Below are positions 41,169 to 52,900 of a stretch of DNA of 64,000 nt, piece by piece. Where the stretch lies: NCBI RefSeq assembly GCF_030035675.1, contig NC_084483.1, positions 148,773,425-148,837,424 of the forward strand, in the 5' to 3' direction. Each line of letters starts with the position of its first letter. Within the stretch, counting starts at the first letter, position 1. Source of the stretch: Rhineura floridana (taxonomy: Eukaryota > Chordata > Lepidosauria > Squamata > Rhineuridae). Below the pieces are notes generated by a model, which was not told the DNA's origin, made no database searches, and saw only the letters and a program-made list of their open reading frames with translations. The position numbers and the translations under genes were made by a program.

Positions 41169-44148
41169 CCAGTGATTTCAAGTGGTCTGTTCTGAGTGAC
41201 TTAGTTAGACAGCACCCAATGTCTTTCCTTTTTTAACAAATGAGCTGGATTAGAGCCCTTGACAATTGGCACAATAAAAAAATTAACTTGATCTTGCAAA
41301 ATTGCTAACATATTACCAAACTGTCCTCCTGGTTGCAAAATAATAGGAAGACTGCTAAAAACCTCATTTTAAGTAACTTTTGAAAATTGTTTATTCTATA
41401 TGGATTTAAACAAATTAAAAATTATGCAATGCTATTAAGTATCTAGCCTGCCTGGTTCACAGAACACTAAGCTACAGTTTATTGAACCCTGGCATAGTGT
41501 TATGCATGAACTGTACCCAACAGCTTAACTATGGTCTGTTGACTGCCAAACAGACCACAATTTGAAGCCATGGCTTATGAACCATGGTTTCTTTTAACTA
41601 TGGCTTGGTGTAATTAAACCCTTAATTAACCATTGTTTGTTTGACCACCCCACCCCAGAAGCTCACCAGACAGCAAAGTTATAGGCAAGAGCAGCTGGAA
41701 AACAAATCACTTGGAGAAGCAAGCCATGGTTTGATTGTCTCTGGGACAAGTTGTAGGTAACTTGTTTGTTAGACAAACTACATGTTAATGTATAAAGCAG
41801 GCTACTGTATGAGCATGTCTGTAGGCTACATTAATTTTTATTCAACTGGACCTAATTTTTATTCAACTGGACCTAAATTACTATCGGAAAACTACCTTCT
41901 GGGTTAATTCTTCATTTGTATCAATTCTGTCAATTTATCTCATAACAAGTACACTTTATTGAGATGTTAGAATGTCATTTTAGTTATATAAAGCCTTTCC
42001 AATGTTATTTAGGTGCCTTCTATTCAGTTGTTCCTGTATTCTTGGAATACATACTCAACATATCTGATACATGGAATAACTCATGCATAAGCAATATATC
42101 CAATTACAACAGCTTTGAAAAGTACACTTCTCCAGTTATCATATGCTCACGATTAGTATAATCCTGTGGCAACAGTGTTTCAGAGCCATATACGATTAAG
42201 CAACCTGCTATCCGTAATATTTTATGGTTAGGTATTTGAAGGACTATCAATTGGCATTTTACTTTTTTGGAGAAAAACACACAAATAGAAATACACACAA
42301 TATTGCTGTTTAAAATGTCAGTGTTAGCATTGCAAATTTGAATAACCATTACTAGTAGTGGAGCCAGGAAATGGGTCAAAGATTCATTTTTCTAGCTTAT
42401 GGTAAAGGCAATATATTTGTATGTGAGAGGATAGTATAACTATCTCTACCAATGGGGAAAAATAAAATGCAGTAGGCTAGTCATCATGAATCCACTTGAG
42501 AACTATTAAATGTGTTTTATACAAATATCTAGCTCCTTAAAGTTGTTGCTGCTTTCTTAAACTTGTACCCTAGAAGATATAGCGTGATAGCCAACTAAGT
42601 TAGTCATGTCCATTAATTTCAATGGGCCTATTCTGGGTATGGCTAACATTGAATATCGCCCTCTACTTGAAGTATGTCTGTAATGTATATTTGCATTTAA
42701 CATCAGTTTGTATACACATCAGCAGAACTGCGTATTTGAAAAGATATTTCACCTCTGCATATGCTATGCAAAGAAAATGTCAACAGTTATGTAATTGTTC
42801 CAACAGTTTATAACAAATGAACTTCTTTTCATTATATCTGATTACTATTTTTAGGCTAGGCATATATGTAAATACAGTAAATGTATTTTATAAAATTTGG
42901 AATTAAACATGTTTGCACAATACGTATGAAAGCTTATTTGTACTTATTAAACCAAGAGACAATTGTCCATATACTTGATATGTTTAAAGTTGTGTGTTTT
43001 TAAAATTATTTTTTTTTAGGATTACTAAAAAGATAAACTTTTGTCATATGGAAGACATTTAACATTTCTATTTGACATTGCCTCAGAACAATCCTTTTAA
43101 CGTGAAGCTCAAGGATGCGAGTATAAATCTGTGACTGGAATTTGACAAAAGCTACTCTATTTTCATATGGAATCTTCTGTCTTCAAAAACTTTCAGTTAA
43201 CAAACACAGTCCCCTTTATACTTTATGTACATAACTGCTGTAATGTGAAGATGTTACAACTATTTTTGAAGTGAGGAAGTTAATCCTTTATGATACTTTT
43301 TTCTCCAATGTACCCTTTTTAACAGTGATATTCTACTAGGGTACAAAAGAAAAATCTTGCCATTGCTTTTCAGTCTTGTAAAACATACGTTGCAAAAGTT
43401 GATGAGAATTGTTAGAATGGGCATTATCACAGCTTAATACAAACTTACAAGCAATTGAAACAATTATATTATTAATAGAGCATATTCTCGTATTGCAGAG
43501 CTAGCTGCCCTTAGCCACTGATTTCAGTGGGCTTGTGTGCCTAATCTCTCTTTGAGACAGGCCTATTCTCATTGATAACTATTTTTAGCTTGTCAAATTT
43601 CCAGTATTTTGCTGTGGATACATGTTGAACATTTGAGTTAGTTCCTGCTCCTGACCACATAGAGTTGGGAAATGTTTACCTATAAAATGTGCATAACTAT
43701 GTGTATGTATGGAAGAAGATCCTCATGTTTCCCTGCTGTTGAACAGGGAATCCTTTTTTTTTTGGTCTCCATTTAAAATAAGAAGCATTCAGTGTAGTGT
43801 TGATAAAACATTCATCAAAATTACGCTAGAGCTCTGTAGAAAATCTCATATATAGAGAATACATGTTAGAAAGGTCAAATAGGTATCACTATAGACTTGG
43901 ACTTTGTTGTTTGTTATGTGCTTAAACTGAAGTGTTGAGAATTCTTTGTTGTGTTACATTAGAAAAACATTCCTCTGACTGGGGGGGGGGGAATATAAGA
44001 AAGGAAAGGTGGGAGCATGCACACAATTGCATGTTCATGTTTTGTTTGTAAAAAATATATCTAGAATGGGTGTACTCTAATGAGGACTAGCATTGAATAC
44101 TACCCAATAATTTCAGTGTGTGCACTCTGAGTAGAACTTAAATACAAC
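41169..44148. other. YIPF4-BIRC6 intergenic DNA, left part
   Basis: No gene is seen. It holds a region of reiterated CCATGG/AACTATGG-type motifs (41470-41740), a duplicated TTTTTATTCAACTGGACCTA (41836-41878), a MITE-like piece with ATTAATTTCAATGGGCC (about 42579-42662) and a ten-base G run (near 43982). Confidence 0.5.
41835..41878 (+). repeat. Short tandem duplication, 21-22 bp unit twice
   Basis: AATTTTTATTCAACTGGACC occurs twice head to tail. Confidence 0.75.
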
Positions 44149-44409
44149 ACGACGCTGAAGTTGGTTGCCAGTTCCTTATTTGCTTGAAAGTTCAAAACAC
44201 TAAAAAAGAAGAAAAGTTGACAGCTACAGCAACTTCAAGCCAAACTTAACATGTCTCTGAACCCCAAAATATGTTGGGATACCCTGTATGATATATCACT
44301 GTGATCGGGGGACTCTCCCCTTCAAGAATAACAATACATTTATGCAATCAAAATCATCAGGCTTCTGATACTATAAATACATAATGATGTCATAAAATCA
44401 TAAAAATAA

Positions 44410-45345
44410 GTAACTGGGGGTGCCCACCCCAAAATCTGCTCTGGGCCAGGACAAATCATACACCCCATGAAAGGGGCGGGTGTCCTCTACGAGATGCCAC
44501 TGCGTCCTGCCTGCTCCAGAGCTTCTGTTGGGCACAGGGCACATAGGAGGGCATCTATGCAAAATCAAAGCAGATAAAAACATACAGGAAAAAATAAGTA
44601 ACTGGAGGTACCCATCCCAAAATCTGCTCTGGGCCAGAACAAATCATATACCCCAGGAAAGGGGAGGGTGTCCTCTATGAGATGCCAGTGCATCCCATCC
44701 GGCCCAGAGCTTCTGCTGGGCACGCACTAGTGCATCAATGCAAAATCAAAATGGACAAAAACACGCAAAAAAAAATATAAGTAACTGGGGGTACCCACCC
44801 CAAAATCTGCTCTGGGCAAGGGCAAATCATATACCGCAAGAAAGGGGAGGGCATCTTATACCATATGCCGCTGTGTCCCACCTGGCCCAGAGCGTCTGCT
44901 GGGCGCAGGGCACGGAGAAGAGCATTTACACAAAACCAAAGCAGACAAAAACATACAGGAAAAAATACGTAACTGGGAATACCCACCCCAAAATCTGCTC
45001 TGGGCCAGGACAAATCATATACCCCAAGAAAGGGGAGGGTGTTCTCCATGAGATGCCACTGCATCCTGCCTGGCCCAGAGCTTCTGCTGGGTGCACGGCA
45101 CGGATGGGTGCATCTATGCAAAACCAAAGCAGGCAAAAACATAGAGGAAAAAATGAGTAACTGGGGTACCCACCCCAAAATCTGCTCTGGGCCTGGACAA
45201 ATCATGCACCCCAGGAAAGGGGAGGGTGTCCTCTATAACATACCAGTGCGTCCTGTCTGGCCCAGATATTCTGCTGGGCGCAGATGAGGGCATCTACGCA
45301 TGACCAAAATGGACAAAAACATCCTCTATGAGAATCCATGGCTTC
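44410..45345 (+). repeat. Left tandem array of the foldback element
   Basis: Five units of 183-188 bp plus a fading sixth. Conserved blocks are CACCCCAAAATCTGCTCTGG, ACAAATCATATACCCC, GAAAGGGGAGGGTGTCCTCT and CAAAACCAAAGCAG. Confidence 0.88.
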
Positions 45346-46489
45346 CTGACTGGCCCAGAGTTTCTTGTGTGCAGAAGGAGTGGATCTGAGCAACTATACA
45401 CAACAAAATATTTAAATAAGGTAGGGGGGGAAAGGATCTGGTGGTGCCCACCCTCTGCAAGATGGCATTGATTCCAACCCAGGTCAGAGCTTTTTTTTCA
45501 GTCATGGCACAGACAAGGTCTTTATCATTTCTGATTTTAGAGTGTTTTTAACTGTATTTAATTATGCATTTAAAAACTTTTTTTCCACCCAGGAACGTTT
45601 TAGTAAATGGCAGGGAATAAATCTAAACAACACCAACAACATTAATTTATGTATCAGTAGAATAGCCAAAATATATAGGAAACATTATAAGGAACTTGGA
45701 TGCCCATCCCAAAATATGATTTGGGGCACCACAAATCATAGTTCCACCCATCAGGGATACTGTCTTTCATTAGATGCTGTCCATGCATAGTTTAGAGTCT
45801 CATCTATGAAATTACATCTTTATGCTTCTTGAGTGAATCATTGTCTGGTGATCCAGCCAAGTTTCCTTCTGCCATGGCACCAGATAACGTACAGTCATAC
45901 TTTGAGAAGAATTGTTGTGCATTTGATTTATTATATCTCTAAATAACTTACTACATATATATATTATATTTCTCCAACAGGTAACAACCAAGTATACAAA
46001 TGAACAGATAAACAAGTGCAGACTTAATTAAAAAAAAAAAAGGAAGAAATAAGGAAGAAATAAGGAAGTCATTATCAGAACTGGTAAAACAGTAAAAAAC
46101 TTTTTTCTTAGAAATATATTAGAACATTTTTGCAGTTTACAAAATTTACACCATTTCCCATGGGCTGGAATTAAACAATTCCACTCATTTGAAATAATCT
46201 CGTTTTCAATTATCGGAGATTTAGAAGAGCACCTTCTAAATTGCACATTGCACATCATCGTTATTATTTGGTCCTTTATAGCCTCATTGCTACAATATGA
46301 TTTGGAGTACTATTTTTCTTTGTGAAGTCTTGGATCAACTCATCTGTTGCACAAACCGCTACATCCTGTGTTTTGAAGTTCCCCAATTCCATCGTAGAAG
46401 TTCTAATCACTTGCATTTCCCAGATTATGGAAAGAAACAAAGTGGTTTCCAGTGTTGAAAGTTATCCCTACCACTTTGTACCTGGGCCG
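45346..46489. other. Spacer of the foldback element
   Basis: Single-copy AT-rich DNA apart from one degenerate array unit at about 45690-45800 (GCCCATCCCAAAATATGATT). No open frame with transposase motifs was seen on either strand. Confidence 0.6.
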
Positions 46490-47692
46490 GACGGGATGCA
46501 CTGGCATCTCGTAGAGGACACCCCCCTTTTCAGGGGTATAAGATTTGTCCTGGCCCAGAGTAGATTTTGGGGTGGGCACTCCCATTTACCTATTTTTTTC
46601 CTTCACTGTTTTTTCCATTTTGATTTTGCATTGATGTACCCGTGCGTGCCCGGTGCCTAGGAGATGCACTGGCATCTCGTAGAGGACACCCTCCCCTTTC
46701 CTGAGGTATATGATTTGTCCTGGCCCAGAGCAGATTTTGGGGTGGGCACCCCCAGTTACTTATTTTTTCCTCTGTTTCTCTCTGCTTTGGTTTTGTATAG
46801 ATGCCCTCATCCGTGCCCTGTGCCCAACAGAAGCTCTGGGCCAGGCGGGACACTATGGCATCTCGTAGAGGACACCCTCCCCTTTCATGGGGTGTATGAT
46901 TTGTTCTGGCCCAGAGCAGATTTTGGGGTGGGCACCCCCAGTTACTTATTTTTTTCCTGTATGTTTTTCTCTGCTTTGGGTTTGCATAGATGCACTCGTG
47001 CATGCGCGGTGCCAAGCAGAAGCTCTAGGCCGAATGGGAGGCACTGGCATCTCACAGAGGACACCCTCCTCTTTCCTGGGGTATATGATTTGTCCTGGCC
47101 CAGAGCAGATTTCGGGGTGGAGACCTCTAGTTACTTATTTTTTCCTATGTTTTTCTCTGCTTTGATTTTGCATAGATGGCCTCCTCTGTGCCCTGCGCCC
47201 AGGAGAAGCTGTGGGCCAAGCGGGATGCAGTGGCATCTCATAGAGGATACCCTCCCCTTTCCCAGGGTATATGATTTGTCCTGGCCCAAAGCAGATTTTG
47301 GGGTGGGTACTCCTAGTTACTTATTTTTTTCTGTGTTCTTGTCCATTTTGATTTTGCATAGATGCACCAGTGCGTGCCCGGTGCCAAGGAGAAGCTCTAG
47401 GCCAAATGGGAGGCACTGGCACCTCGTACAGGACACCCTCCCCTTTTCTGAGATATATGATTTGTTCTGGCCCAGAGCAGATTTTGGGGTGGGCACCCCA
47501 GTTACTTATTTTTTCTTGTATGTTTTTCTGTGTTTTGGTTTTGAATAGATGCCCTCATCCGTGCCCTGCGCCCAACAGAACTCTGAGCCAGGCGGGACGC
47601 AGTGGCATCTCGTAGAGGACACCCGCCCCTTTCATAGGGTGTATGATTTGTCCTGGCCCAGAGCAGATTTTGGGGTGGGCACCCCCAGTTAC
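46490..47692 (-). repeat. Right tandem array of the foldback element (inverted)
   Basis: About seven units of the same repeat in inverse orientation, with spacings of 170, 186, 189, 186, 185 and 187 bp. Because the unit is close to 62 codons, one forward frame stays open over 46664-47548; the translation simply repeats the array and has no protein character. Confidence 0.88.
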
Positions 47693-47969
47693 TTATTTTT
47701 TATGATTTTATGACATCATTATGTATTTATGATATCAGAAGCCTGATGATTTTGATTGCATAAATGTATTGTTATACTTGATGGGGAGATTCCCCCGATC
47801 ACAGTGATATATCATACAGGGTATCCCAACATATTTTGGAGTTCAGAGACATGTTAAGTTTGGCTTGAAGTTGCTGTAGCTGTCAACTTTTCTTCTTTTT
47901 TAGTGTTTTGAACTTTCAAGCAAATAAGGAACTGGGAGCTAGGAACCAATGTCAGCGTTGTAATACAAC

Positions 47970-49720
47970 CCTGTATGTTTAGGAGGCACAATTTTGTAAA
48001 AGCTGAGAAAATGCCTAGAGAATGTTGACGCTCAAGGACTGACAGTATTGACTATCCTAACAGACTCCAGACCTAGACCACTACTTGGAATGGCTAATGT
48101 TGTAATAACTAGTAAACTTTGTTGATGTCACTGAAGTTTAATTTCAGATAAATGAGATGTTGTCGTGTGCGTGTATACATCATACAAGGATGGAATCCAA
48201 GAGTCGCATAGAACAGGAATAAGCCAGGCCAGGCAAGTTTCTTGTAAGAGTCTTTACTAGGCAAAGACATTAGACACAGTTCTCTTCACAGACAGCTTTT
48301 TCCCCCACACTGAGATTTTCCAAGCATCTCACCTTATCAGGCTTCCCAGCCAGCTGCTGACCTTGGCAAACTGGCGCTCTGTTCTCACAGCTTAACCCTT
48401 CTGCTTCAGGTTTCACTCTCTTTGCTAAAAACCCTGTCTGTGAGTCTCACAGCCTGCTTCACTGACCAACATGAGATCACTGAATTTGTTACAGAATCAC
48501 CATTTTGTTTCAAGGTTTATGCATATTTATTTATTTGTCTCCCTATAACTTTTCTAGGCTTATCCTACAATCTCTTTATTCAGTTCAGCCTTGTAAAAAT
48601 AAGTGTCTTCACAATTGAACAAGCACAGCAAGGGTACATGTACATGGGATTATGAGAAAAACATTTTGCATCAGGTTGTTTGAAAATTAAGTACTATATA
48701 ACTTATTTTCTACATTTTGTACAAAACTCAGAATTGTTACAGAAGAGCTGTAGCTCACTGGCACAGCATCCGTTTTCATGCAAAAAGTCCCAGGTTCAAT
48801 GCCCATCATTTCCAGGTATGGCTAGAAAAGCTTCCTGCCTGAAACCCTGCAGAGCTGCTGCCAGTTAGTGTAGACTGATCTAGATGGACCAACAGTCTGA
48901 CTCAGTATAAGAAAGCTTCCTATGTTTCTGTTAAAATGCAAGTCTTATCTTAAGACTGTTACATACACAAGACATCAAAATACAACAGAACACATAACTC
49001 TCCTTTTTAAAGAGGAGAAAAATCAGTAATTTGAAGCGAGAAGATCCTAGGAGCAATCCAGCCCTGACAGTATGCCACAGCATTTGTAATGAGTTTAGGA
49101 AAAAAGCTGCAGGCTGGCATATATGTCACTCCTCTGCTTGCTTATACATTAAGGGCATAATTACATGCCACATACAACATTCTTATTTTACATAGCTAAG
49201 CGAATCTCACACAGGAAAAACTGGAGCTTCGTGTATGTTAACCCAGAAATTCCACTTACGAAAATAAAGTAAAACCACGTGGTTAGTATATCTGCTCTGG
49301 CTTTATTTAGACGATCCTCTCTGATGCTTGGGCTGCATGTATAGTAAGACAAGATTTTATTCCTGCAGGCCGCACAAAAAATATGGTGATTCAACGGCAG
49401 TTAAAGACAACACTCAAAACGCACTTACTAAACCAAGTCAAGCACACGCACACAAAACTTGTAGAAAACGCTAACATTTCTTTCACAGCGACCTTACTTT
49501 TAAAAGAGACCTACCCTGTTTTCGTTATAGTGAAAAATAAGCTTCCTAACGACACGAAACAAAATCACCTCAGCTACACAGAGCCTGCCGAAGCAGACTG
49601 CGTACAACATGAAATCAGGCGGAGCCTCCTGAGGCAGTGACGTAGTTCGAGAAGCGTTCCTTTGGCCACTCAGAATGGATAGGGTTTTTTAAAAAAATAA
49701 AAATAAAAAATCTTTTAACC
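47970..49720. other. YIPF4-BIRC6 intergenic DNA, right part
   Basis: No gene is seen. A tRNA-derived SINE lies at 48741-48932. The stretch 48200-48480 has a CT-rich, repeat-like composition that I could not assign. Confidence 0.45.
48741..48932 (+). mobile_element. tRNA-derived SINE with CR1-like tail
   Basis: The tRNA-like head has box A TAGCTCACTGG and box B GGTTCAATGCC. The body contains CCTGAAACCCTGCAGAGCTG and TCTGACTCAGTATAAG, and it ends in CTTCCTATGTTTCTG, like CR1-type 3' octamers. That ending suggests mobilisation by CR1. Confidence 0.8.
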
Positions 49721-49784
49721 CTTTCGCTTCAATTAATCACTGAACGTTTTGAAGCCGGTTCTCTTTTGTCGGCATTCCGCATCC

Positions 49785-49969
49785 GGCGTAATCACGTCAC
49801 TTCCTTCTGACACCACCGTTCGGCTCTCTCCCTTTCTCTCTCTCTCTGTCTTCCCCCTCTCCCTTTTCCCTCCCCCTTTCTCCGGACCCGGATGCTGACT
49901 GGTGGTGGCGGCGGCGGCTCCTCTCGGGACTGTCACTGAGCGGCTCCGCCGGGCCTCTTGTCCTGCGCG
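49785..49969 (+). promoter_or_regulatory. BIRC6: BIRC6 proximal promoter and 5' UTR
   Basis: A CRE-like CACGTCAC (49793-49800) overlaps an ETS-like ACTTCC (49799-49804). A 60-base polypyrimidine tract (about 49822-49882) and a CpG-rich GGC-repeat stretch up to the ATG follow. There is no TATA box. The transcription start is not determined. Confidence 0.5.
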
Positions 49970-52900
49970 ATGGCGGCGGAGGAGGCGGCGGCGGCGGCCG
50001 GGGGAGCGTCTTGTTCCTCGGCGCCGGGGCCGGTGTCGACGGGCCCGGGACCCAGCCTCTGCGAGTGGCTGCTGCTGCGGGACGGCTGCCTTCGTTGCGA
50101 CGCCGACGGGCTCTGCAGTCTCTGTTACCATCCGGCGCTTAATGCCATCCTGGCCGTGACCGCCCGCGGCGCCATCAAAGTCATCGACGGCACCTCAGGG
50201 GCTACGCTGCAGGCGTCGGCGCTCAACGGTGAGGGGGGGAGGCAGGGTCAGGCCTAAAAACGGGGCCTGGCGGCGTCGGGGGTTGGGGATGGAGAGGGAA
50301 GCTGGTGGGGGAGGGGCTCTGGGAGGAGACACTGTTTAGTCTCCTCTGGGGTCTCCCTTCTCCGGGGTCTCCCTTTTCCTTCTCTGTTCTTCTCGGCTGG
50401 GTTGCTCATGTGGCCGTTGGGCTCTGGGCCTGGGATTCCCGTTTCTTGACTGATATAGCGCGAAGGCGAGCCGGTTTCTTTCTCTTCACCCTTCCGTTTG
50501 CACTGCCTATTTTACTTTCGAATTGAACGAAAGTCAGAAAAGGACGCGGAGCCGGCTGGGGTGTTAGAACGAATGGGTAGGTAGGTAGGTGGAGTTGGGG
50601 GCCGGGTGTCCGAAGTCGTCATCCGGGCCTTTCCAAAGGGTTTCTTTTCTTTTATAATGCTTTCTCTTTTCCCACCCACAAATCTCTCACTTTAAAATCT
50701 TGGTTGTTCCCGCTCTCTGTCTTAGTCAGTTCCTAAAGACAGCGCCTACACCAACTGGGATTGGGAGATGGGGTGAGGTTAAGCCTAGTCCTTTCCTTAC
50801 AAAAAGATGGAAGCTGAGAGCTGTTCTCTGTAGGAAATGAAATGAAATATCATTGTGTATGCTGCATTTACATGTGTTGGGAAGTCACCATTAGCTGTGG
50901 TTTCTCAGTGTATATACCCAATCTCTGTGCATGCCAAAATGTGTGGCATTGTACACCATTAAGGATACCAAAAGTACTTGCATGTAGGAATTCAATCATG
51001 GGTCTTAAAGAATTACGTTTGGCTTATCTCTTGGTTATGTTAAGTTATGAAAACTAAGTTTTGTGTTAAAGTTGGTAGTATCGAAGAACTGGTGGCACTA
51101 TTCTGCTTCTGAAATGTTGTGGTTTATGTGGTCACTCCTCCTCTAGGATGCACACCTTAATGTGGTGAGGGGGTTTGAGGGTGTCGAAGTGGATAAGAGA
51201 AAAATCAACTCAATTGAAATGTGGTGTTGGAGGAGAGCTTTGCGGATACCATGGACCACGAAAAAGACAAATAATTAGGTGTTAGAACAAATGAAACCAT
51301 TAGACACTAAAATGATGAAACTGAGGCTATCATACTTTAGGCACATAATGAGAAGACATGATTCACTAGAAAAGACAATGCTGGGAAAAACAGAACCGAG
51401 TAGAAAAAGAGGAAGACCAAACGAGATGGATTGATTCCATAAAGGAAGCCACAACCTGAACTTGCAAGATCTGAACAGGGTGGTTTATAACAGATGCTAT
51501 TGGAGGTCACTGATTCATAAGGTTGCCAGAAATCGTAATCGGCTTGAAGGCACCTAAGAGCAACATGTGGTCGCCACTAAACACAATTGTTTTGAACATG
51601 TTACTTCTGATTGAAACTGTGTATGTCAGTTTCTTTGATAACAAAAACAGTTGGACAAAAATGTGTTCTGGATATTTTTGAGGTTCTAATGTCATTTGGC
51701 AGTTTTTGTAGCATATAGTTTTAATACTCAGAAAATAAAATAGAATGTGTTACTGAAGAAGAGTTGGGAAATATAACATTTGTATGTTTGTGCACCACAT
51801 CTTGTGTTTTGTGTAAGTTTTGGTTGTTTTGTTTCACGCAGAATTGGAAAAAACTAAAGATACCTAGGATGGTAATGAAAAGAATGGTTCAGAAAATGAG
51901 ACGGTTAAAGGAGACTAAGATATATAAATATCCATTACAGTCTTATGGCTAGTGTTGAACTGAGAGCTGGGTTCAAATCTCTGCTCACTCATGCAATCCT
52001 AGGCCTGATAATAGACAACACCCTGATTTTATTTCCTTTCTACTGATATTCACATACAGTAGGGCCCCACTCATACAGCGGGTTACGTTCTGGACCCCTG
52101 CTGTAAAGCGGAACATATTGAAGATAATGGTGTGTGTTGCGCGACGAGCAAAAAACTGCTGTAAAAGTGGAACAAGCGCTGTAGGAGCAGGGCCTTTCTG
52201 CAATTGACAACTGCTGTATTAGCGGAACACTGTAAAGCGAAGCGCTGTAAAGCGGGGCCCTACTGTAGTATGTTTCCTAAACATGGCTAGATTTCCCACT
52301 GTGCACACTGGATATTTGTCTATGCTGGTATTTGGCTGGATCTAGAATATCTTTTCTGTGAACAGAAGGGCTTTTCTGTTTGGGGAAAGGTTTCCCATCC
52401 AGTGGAGGCTCCTACTGGAGGAAGATGGCAGGAGAGATAGCTTTAGCTGCAGCCCTCAGTGCCAAATCCCATGATGTTCCACTGGGTCCCCCACCCCTCT
52501 AGAGCAGAATTTTGAGGATTATAAGGGAGAAAAGAAATCACCAAACATCAATAAATAGAAGTGGCGAGTTAGAGGTCAACTTCAAGCAAGTCTGGTTCCA
52601 ACCCTTTGTTAGCCAAATTACTGACTAAATGTTAATATGAGTACTGAAAACCAAAACAAATCTAGAGTTTGTCTAATGCACCAAGAAAGAAGCAAAGCTG
52701 TCTAGATGAGCAAAGACGGGCAAACTAACCTTGGTTAAGAGAAGCTCTCTCTGTGATAAGATGCAAGATCTCAATGGGATGTAGGAAAGAGGGTGAGAAA
52801 GCTCTGTGATGTTTGACATCTCACTTATCTTTGTTTGTGACCTTTGAGATTGCTTATCCATTTTCTCTGTAAATGTATAGAAGTGAGATTGCCAGGCTTT

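Larger units (their letters stand above)
44149..47961. mobile_element. Foldback DNA transposon with tandem-repeat arms, 3813 bp
   Basis: Two long inverted arms enclose a spacer of about 1.1 kb. Each arm has an outer single-copy part of about 260 bp (44149-44409; 47693-47961, inverted) and an inner tandem array of a 183-189-bp unit. The left arm has five units (markers GTAACTGG at 44410, 44598, 44781, 44969, 45157) and the right arm about seven inverted units (markers at 46589, 46759, 46945, 47134, 47320, 47505, 47692). The extreme ends, ACGACGCTGAAGTTGG and (inverted) ACAACGCTGACATTGG, match at 13 of 16 positions. An exact 8-bp duplication AATACAAC lies on both sides (44141-44148 and 47962-47969). 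No transposase is present, so it is non-autonomous. The 8-bp duplication is compatible with hAT, but the ends do not resemble a superfamily I know. Foldback elements with tandemly repetitive inverted ends are known from other animals, the Drosophila FB family being the classic case. Confidence 0.85.

Noticed and set aside
44410-45345. CRISPR-like regular repeats
   Set aside because: The units are about 186 bp and directly adjacent, with no short repeat and unique spacer pattern; the genome is vertebrate.
46664-47548. A 294-codon forward frame across the right foldback array (and a 156-codon one on the opposite strand of the left array)
   Set aside because: The unit is close to 186 bp, so a chance open frame repeats itself through the array. 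The translation is a 62-residue echo with no domain character, and indels between units end it.
48190-48480. Possible solo LTR-like sequence
   Set aside because: Composition and a reverse AATAAA-like motif are suggestive, but I found no matched termini or target duplication.
49733-50131. Arginine-rich 132-codon frame antisense to the BIRC6 promoter and exon 1
   Set aside because: It is a by-product of the GC-rich leader and exon; no homology or splice context.
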